Of a stretch of 8,978 nt of DNA, positions 5,805-8,978 are shown one piece after another; position 1 is the stretch's first letter, and every line of letters starts with the position of its first letter. This DNA comes from JASFBA01 sp034433695 (GTDB lineage Bacteria; Chloroflexota; Chloroflexia; DTKN01). The notes under the pieces are model-generated. The model did not search any database and was not told the DNA's origin. It was given only the letters and a program-made list of their open reading frames with translations. Made by a program: the position numbers and the translations under genes. The stretch spans positions 1-8,978 of the forward strand of contig DAOUAK010000131.1 in the NCBI GenBank assembly GCA_034433695.1, in the 5' to 3' direction.

Positions 5805-7190
5805 CTAGAATTCCCGGACCACGGCCTCGGCGGTGGCTCGCTCCGGGGCTAGAATCAACCAGACCATCTCATCCCGCCACTTCAGATACAGGCCCGGCCG
5901 GCCGGCCCACCAAATTCCTTCCGCGACCGTTCCCTCCCCTACCCCTCCGTAACGCGCCTCGGCCAGATTCCGGTAGGCCTCGACGAATTCGCCGGCCTCG
6001 TCCTTGCTGTCCCAGGACAGGACAATAACCAAACAGGCTTCCCCATCCTCCCGGACGTAAAGGGCGTACCGGTCCCCGCTCCAGCCGGTGGCGGCGCGGT
6101 CCACCTCTCTTTTGTCCAGGTAGGTCTCCAGGTGGAGACGGAGCATGAACTCGCCCAGGGTGTCCTGGTCACGCAGGCGCCAGCCTTCCCCCAGGGTCGC
6201 GGTAAGCGGCGGGATGGCCACGATCCGGGGGAGGTCGTCCGGGTAGCGTTCCGGGTGCAGGATTTGCTCCGTGGAACGGGGAGGGTTTTCCCAGGCGGTA
6301 TCAATTCCGGCCCAGCCGTCCTCATTGTACAGGGTCCAGGCAAAGGTCAGGCCGGCCTTGTAGGGAAACAGAAGTCGTTGCCGGACGGCGTCAGGGGCAG
6401 CATCCAGGCGAGGGGTCTCGATGCCGTAGACCTGATCCAGGAGGTCAGGGGTCATGAGTTCGGCCACGTGGGCCAGCAGGTACTGCTCCATAAGCAGGGT
6501 AGCATCGCCCTCGGCCAGGGACTCCAAGGCCAGGGCCCGGTCGTCTTCCTTCTTAAGAGCATCTAACTGGTCTCCCAGGTTGAAGAGCCGGTCCTGGAGG
6601 GCATGGACGTATTCGTGGACAAAGACCAGTTTCTCCAGCGGCCCCAGGGCTTCGGCGATCAGGTACATCCGGTCCACCTTGGGATCGTAGAAGCCGGCGA
6701 TCTGCTCGGTGTAGAGTTCCAGGAGGAGTTGGTACAGGTCGGTACCCGGCTCTAACATCCCCAGCAGGGACATCACCAGGGCATCCGCTTCGGCATCCTC
6801 GCGGGGATAGTCCTCGGCCAGGTGCTGCTCCAGATAGGCCCGTAGCTCCTCCCTCGACAAAAATTCGCGTTCCACCTTTTCCGTCAGGGAAAGCCCCCGC
6901 AATGCACTGACTTCCTGGACCAGGCGGTCCAGTTCCTCCTCGGTCGTGGCCGGTTGCTTGGCTTCCAGTTGCCGGAGTTGCTGGCGCAGGTCCTCCTGCT
7001 CTTTTTCCAGCCGGGCCATCTCCTGGGCCTGCCGCGTCGCCTCTCCCTGCAATCGCTGCACCTCGGCGGTGGAATGTCCGTACATCCACCCCAGGAAGGC
7101 GTTGGCCAGGAGGGAGAGGAAGAGCAGGATGAGCAGCAGGATCTTTCCTCCTTGGGAGCCGCCCTTTTTCAGGGTATGGGAAACGTCCAT
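5805..7190 (-). CDS. Membrane-anchored gluzincin-like zinc metallopeptidase (HEYVH)
   Basis: This 461-residue protein has one N-terminal membrane segment (about 17-37) after a short basic tail. A Gln/Glu/Arg-rich coiled coil (about 40-78) and a long soluble domain follow. The key block is GFYDPKVDRMYL (166-177), then VFVHEYVHALQDRLF (189-203) with the zinc motif H192-E193-x2-H196, then AEGDA (226-230), whose E227 is a plausible third zinc ligand. I know similar HEYxHALQDxxF proteins as uncharacterised Chloroflexota proteins. Substrate and physiological role are unknown. Topology suggests the catalytic part lies outside the cytoplasm. I chose ATG 7190, with AAGGA seven bases upstream and the promoter at 7240-7268. 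The longer open frame to 7421 runs back through the end of the insertion sequence and cannot be native. No neighbour suggests a partner. Confidence 0.75.
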   Translation of the reverse strand: MDVSHTLKKGGSQGGKILLLILLFLSLLANAFLGWMYGHSTAEVQRLQGEATRQAQEMARLEKEQEDLRQQLRQLEAKQPATTEEELDRLVQEVSALRGLSLTEKVEREFLSREELRAYLEQHLAEDYPREDAEADALVMSLLGMLEPGTDLYQLLLELYTEQIAGFYDPKVDRMYLIAEALGPLEKLVFVHEYVHALQDRLFNLGDQLDALKKEDDRALALESLAEGDATLLMEQYLLAHVAELMTPDLLDQVYGIETPRLDAAPDAVRQRLLFPYKAGLTFAWTLYNEDGWAGIDTAWENPPRSTEQILHPERYPDDLPRIVAIPPLTATLGEGWRLRDQDTLGEFMLRLHLETYLDKREVDRAATGWSGDRYALYVREDGEACLVIVLSWDSKDEAGEFVEAYRNLAEARYGGVGEGTVAEGIWWAGRPGLYLKWRDEMVWLILAPERATAEAVVREF

Positions 7191-7239
7191 CGCCTTTTCC
7201 TTATCGTCGCTTCGGAATGTTTTCCCGGAATTTGCCCCT

Positions 7240-7268
7240 AGGATACCACAGGCCGGCCGGCCCGTCAA
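7240..7268 (-). promoter_or_regulatory. Promoter of the metallopeptidase gene
   Basis: On the minus strand, TTGACG (7268-7263), a 17-base GC-rich spacer, then TATCCT (7245-7240) preceded by TGG as an extended -10. The expected start near 7233 leaves a leader of about 43 bases. It lies outside the insertion sequence (left end 7332), so the gene probably kept its own promoter after the insertion. Confidence 0.6.
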
Positions 7269-7322
7269 GCCCTGCGGACACACCCGGCACGCTACCCTAT
7301 TCCCGAAAAATTTGGGACACAC

Positions 7323-7331
7323 CAGGGAACC
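7323..7331. repeat. Left flanking direct repeat of the insertion sequence (imperfect target duplication)
   Basis: CAGGGAACC directly abuts the left inverted repeat. The nine bases that abut the right end are CAGGGAATA, so the first seven match. ISKra4-type elements, as I recall, duplicate about eight or nine bases, so this is probably a target duplication that has since drifted at two positions. Confidence 0.5.
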
Positions 7332-7356
7332 GGGCGCGCGCCACTTTTGTAGGGGA
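7332..7356 (+). repeat. Left terminal inverted repeat
   Basis: Begins GGGCGCGCGCC and continues through CTTTTGTAGG. It matches the reverse complement of 8808-8832 at 22 of 25 positions (differences at the 4th, 13th and 23rd base). It lies beyond the transposase stop codon at 7363. Confidence 0.85.
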
Positions 7357-7362
7357 TAACCA

Positions 7363-8724
7363 TCAGGCTGCCTTGGCCTGACGCTTTCTTGGCGTGCATG
7401 CGCGTTGGCGCCAGAAGTCATTCCAGCGATGATCCAGCAAAGCCGCGCGGATCATGGCTACGGCCACCGCTTGCTCTTCCGACCAGATCATCCCTGCCTG
7501 CTTCAAGCGTTGTCCGATGACCCGCTTGCAGGCACTTTCCACGGTGCCGCTGCCAATCTGGTAACCGCAGGCGCGATACTCATCGTAGTGCATCCGGTGA
7601 CGCTGGTTGGTAAAGTAGGTAATCTGCTCCTGCACCACCTGCTGACCTTCCCCGTCCGTGGGGGTTGCTGCGCGCAGGGCCGCCAGAACCTTTTCCACTT
7701 GACCATCCCACAGTTCGGCCTCGCGCGCCTGCTCCCACTCCTGGGCGGCCGCACTGCCCTCGCCAAAGAGCGCCTTGGCAGCCCAGAGGTGTTCCGTGGC
7801 GTGCCACCAATCCACAATGCAAACGGCTTCGGGGCAGAGTTGCTGCGCCTGCCGCCAGATCCACTCGGCCCCATCCCCCAAGACGATGTCTTCTCCGGCT
7901 TCCTCCAGGCCTCGCCGCGCCGCTTCCACATAGACCAACTGGCCAAAGGCCTCCACGTTCCCGCGGAACGGCAGATAGGTGGGGCGGACCGTCCGCGGCA
8001 CGACCCGGCCGTCCTTTTGGCGTACCTCCTCGGTCTCGTAGATGGCAGCCAAGCGCATTTCCGACCAGCCCTGCGTCAAGTGCACGCTGGTCCCATCCAT
8101 CGAAATGGAGAGTCGCGCGGGCGGTTCCGCCGTCGCTCGTGGGGGCGGTTGCGTCGTTTGCCAACTCTCCGTGACGACCTGCTCCTGTTGCCGATGCAAC
8201 TCCTGCCCCACCTGCAACGTCAGACGCCGGGCCGTGGTCGCCGGAACCTCCGGGTAGTGCAAGGAGGTCAGAAACTCAATGGCCTCTTCAAACGACATCC
8301 GCCCCACCGTCCGACAGAAGGCATTCTGCAGCCCGCCACTGAGCCCGGTATGATCCAGGCCGAGGGCTGCGTCCAAAGGGGCCTGCCCCCGGTGGCACGG
8401 CGCGCACGTATAGTAGGCCCGCCGGACCGTCAGCGGACCGAACAAGGTGAGTACGCTCTTGGGCTGATAGCGCTCAAATTCCATTTTCCCACATTCGCAA
8501 AGCAGGCCTTCGGTCTGGTAGCCCGGGCCGATCCGCGGAATCACCCCCTGGAGCAAATCCAGACCAAGCCGAAAGACCAACTTCTGCACCTGCTCTTCGA
8601 CTTCCTCCAAGGAGGGCATCTCCTCCCGTTGGGCCATCCAGTCGACAAGCAGAGATACTTCCTGACGGGCGATGGCGGCAAATTCGTCCTGCAACTCCTG
8701 ACGCTCTTCTATAGTACAATACAT
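7363..8724 (-). CDS. ISKra4-family DDE transposase
   Basis: This 453-residue transposase catalyses movement of the surrounding element. Visible: a helical N-terminal DNA-binding region, a possible zinc ribbon (C76/C78 and C107/C110), then the RNase H-like core with D210 (SMDGTSVH), D284 (LGDGAEWIW) and E396 (GSGTVESACK) as the likely DDE triad. DWWHATEHLW (305-314) lies in the insertion between the second D and the E. The C-terminus is basic (TPRKRQAKAA), as expected for DNA contact. The frame is unbroken and the length full, so the enzyme may still be active. ATG 8724 is preceded by AGGAGGTG at good spacing. A GTG at 8811 would extend the frame into the terminal repeat and is unlikely. The start region carries a fold-back structure described separately. 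Confidence 0.92.
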   Translation of the reverse strand: MYCTIEERQELQDEFAAIARQEVSLLVDWMAQREEMPSLEEVEEQVQKLVFRLGLDLLQGVIPRIGPGYQTEGLLCECGKMEFERYQPKSVLTLFGPLTVRRAYYTCAPCHRGQAPLDAALGLDHTGLSGGLQNAFCRTVGRMSFEEAIEFLTSLHYPEVPATTARRLTLQVGQELHRQQEQVVTESWQTTQPPPRATAEPPARLSISMDGTSVHLTQGWSEMRLAAIYETEEVRQKDGRVVPRTVRPTYLPFRGNVEAFGQLVYVEAARRGLEEAGEDIVLGDGAEWIWRQAQQLCPEAVCIVDWWHATEHLWAAKALFGEGSAAAQEWEQAREAELWDGQVEKVLAALRAATPTDGEGQQVVQEQITYFTNQRHRMHYDEYRACGYQIGSGTVESACKRVIGQRLKQAGMIWSEEQAVAVAMIRAALLDHRWNDFWRQRACTPRKRQAKAA

Positions 8725-8726
8725 CT

Positions 8727-8791
8727 GGGCACCTCCTGTTTTTGTTTTGGTCACGCCTATTCTACCATAGGCGAGAAACGTGGAGGTGCCC
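8727..8791 (-). promoter_or_regulatory. Fold-back structure that can mask the transposase ribosome site
   Basis: GGGCACCTCC (8727-8736) and its exact reverse complement GGAGGTGCCC (8782-8791) flank the transposase promoter. In minus-strand RNA the proximal arm contains the AGGAGGTG ribosome site. A second stem (CGCCTAT 8754-8760 with ATAGGCG 8767-8773) nests inside. RNA started at the element's own promoter (about 8752) lacks the distal arm and has an A-rich leader that should stay open. RNA entering from outside includes both arms and can hide the site. Confidence 0.65.
8759..8767 (-). promoter_or_regulatory. Probable transposase promoter (extended -10)
   Basis: On the minus strand, TGGTAGAAT combines a TGn extension with TAGAAT (five of six matches to TATAAT). 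I see no good -35, as expected for a weak transposase promoter relying on the extended -10. The expected start near 8752 gives a leader of about 28 bases. The -10 falls inside the small inverted repeat 8754-8773, so a bound protein or DNA hairpin there would affect initiation. Confidence 0.5.
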
Positions 8792-8807
8792 TCCTGTTGG
8801 CCAAAAG

Positions 8808-8832
8808 TCACCTACAAAAATGGCGCGCACCC
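8808..8832 (-). repeat. Right terminal inverted repeat
   Basis: Reverse complement begins GGGTGCGCGCC and continues through ATTTTTGTAGG. It pairs with 7332-7356 (22 of 25 positions). The outer edge is followed at once by CAGGGAA, the right copy of the flanking direct repeat. Confidence 0.85.
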
Positions 8833-8841
8833 CAGGGAATA
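8833..8841. repeat. Right flanking direct repeat of the insertion sequence
   Basis: CAGGGAATA abuts the right inverted repeat. Its first seven bases equal those of the left copy (7323-7331), while the last two differ (TA versus CC). Confidence 0.5.
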
Positions 8842-8848
8842 CGCGCCC

Positions 8849-8877
8849 TTGACGGCGGGCTTCAGTCGTAGTAAACT
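8849..8877 (+). promoter_or_regulatory. Promoter of the response-regulator gene
   Basis: TTGACG (8849-8854), a 17-base spacer and TAAACT (8872-8877, four of six matches) would start RNA near 8884, about 38 bases before the GTG. The -35 begins 16 bases outside the insertion sequence. Core promoter elements therefore survive, but anything upstream of about -50 was replaced by the element's right end. Confidence 0.5.
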
Positions 8878-8921
8878 TTACGGCGGGGCCGGCGATTTCG
8901 AGCGCTTTTCGGAGGAGCATT

Positions 8922-8978
8922 GTGGCAGTCGAAAAGGACAAGATTCTGGTAGTAGATGACGATGCCTACGTCTGCCGG
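8922..8978 (+). CDS. Response regulator, receiver domain N-terminus (partial)
   Basis: Nineteen codons are visible from GTG 8922 to the window edge, encoding MAVEKDKILVVDDDAYVCR. KILVVDDD is the hallmark first strand and acidic cluster of CheY-like receiver domains, whose Asp residues bind Mg2+. The phospho-acceptor Asp and output domain lie beyond the window, so the kind of regulator (DNA-binding or other) cannot be told. GGAGG (8911-8915) lies six bases before the GTG. Confidence 0.8.
   Translation, partial: MAVEKDKILVVDDDAYVCR

Larger units (their letters stand above)
7332..8832 (-). mobile_element. Complete ISKra4-family insertion sequence (about 1.5 kb)
   Basis: The element has 25-bp terminal inverted repeats (7332-7356 and 8808-8832) that match at 22 positions and start with GGG at both outer ends. 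One intact transposase fills nearly all the interior. An imperfect nine-base direct repeat flanks it. It sits between a minus-strand metallopeptidase promoter and a plus-strand response-regulator promoter, so it split an originally short divergent region without breaking a gene. The transposase points toward the metallopeptidase, with its stop only seven bases inside the left repeat. The exact ends could shift by one to three bases because the outermost bases beyond GGG do not match. Confidence 0.85.

Noticed and set aside
7251..7262. Repeated GGCC/CCGG run as a possible restriction or regulatory site
   Set aside because: GGCCGG words recur all over this GC-rich window, and this run simply forms the spacer of the metallopeptidase promoter.
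7191..7421. N-terminal extension of the HEYVH metallopeptidase
   Set aside because: The extra frame crosses the insertion-sequence end and the last codons of the transposase. The ATG at 7190 has its own ribosome site and promoter.
8725..8811. GTG-initiated extension of the transposase
   Set aside because: It would begin inside the terminal inverted repeat and span the promoter. The ATG at 8724 has AGGAGGTG at ideal spacing.
7405..8871. Long open frame on the plus strand opposite the transposase (488 codons)
   Set aside because: It is antisense to an intact, well-recognised transposase. Its translation is low-complexity His/Pro/Arg/Gln-rich, and it has no convincing ribosome site.
1..8978. 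CRISPR array, tRNA, rRNA, anti-phage or toxin-antitoxin locus
   Set aside because: I looked for regularly spaced repeats, tRNA-like cloverleaf ends and small overlapping gene pairs of toxin type, and found none.

Overview
The window is GC-rich with short intergenic gaps and many NTG starts. It looks like a thermophile-type, probably anaerobic or microaerophilic bacterium. Chloroflexota is my best guess, based on a membrane-anchored 'HEYVHALQD' protein of a kind I associate with that phylum, the TTG-initiated M42 peptidases and the base composition. This is an inference, not a proof.

Layout. 1-62: last codons of an unidentified upstream gene. 111-1262 (+): an AmmeMemoRadiSam-type radical SAM enzyme that carries a twin-arginine signal ending in a lipobox-like LPAC. 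Its stop codon overlaps, tail to tail, the stop of 2701-1259 (-), a one-piece NapH-MauM/NapG-like polyferredoxin membrane protein with six 4Fe-4S motifs. That gene is last in a minus-strand operon: a 69-residue double-CxxC zinc ribbon (3397-3188), an SRPBCC lipid-binding-type protein (3138-2698), then the polyferredoxin, coupled by an ATGA overlap. 3398-3622 is a divergent regulatory region with a consensus-like promoter on each strand and two adjacent perfect inverted repeats in the minus-strand leader.

3623-4663 and 4681-5703 (+) are tandem M42 (TET-type) aminopeptidases, both starting at TTG and 17 bases apart. 5805-7190 (-) is a membrane-anchored gluzincin-like zinc metallopeptidase with its own promoter. 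7332-8832 is a complete ISKra4-family insertion sequence with an intact DDE transposase, 25-bp terminal inverted repeats and an imperfect flanking direct repeat. It lies between the divergent promoters of the metallopeptidase and of a response regulator, of which only the first 19 codons (8922-8978) are present.

How the parts may work together. The two M42 enzymes are probably subunits of related, or one mixed, cytosolic TET particles that finish peptide breakdown. The zinc ribbon, SRPBCC and polyferredoxin form one transcription unit whose shared role I do not recognise. A membrane electron carrier beside a radical SAM enzyme with an export signal is suggestive but unproven. The most striking unannotated structure is the transposase leader: a perfect 10-bp inverted repeat would hide the transposase ribosome binding site only in transcripts that enter from outside the element.
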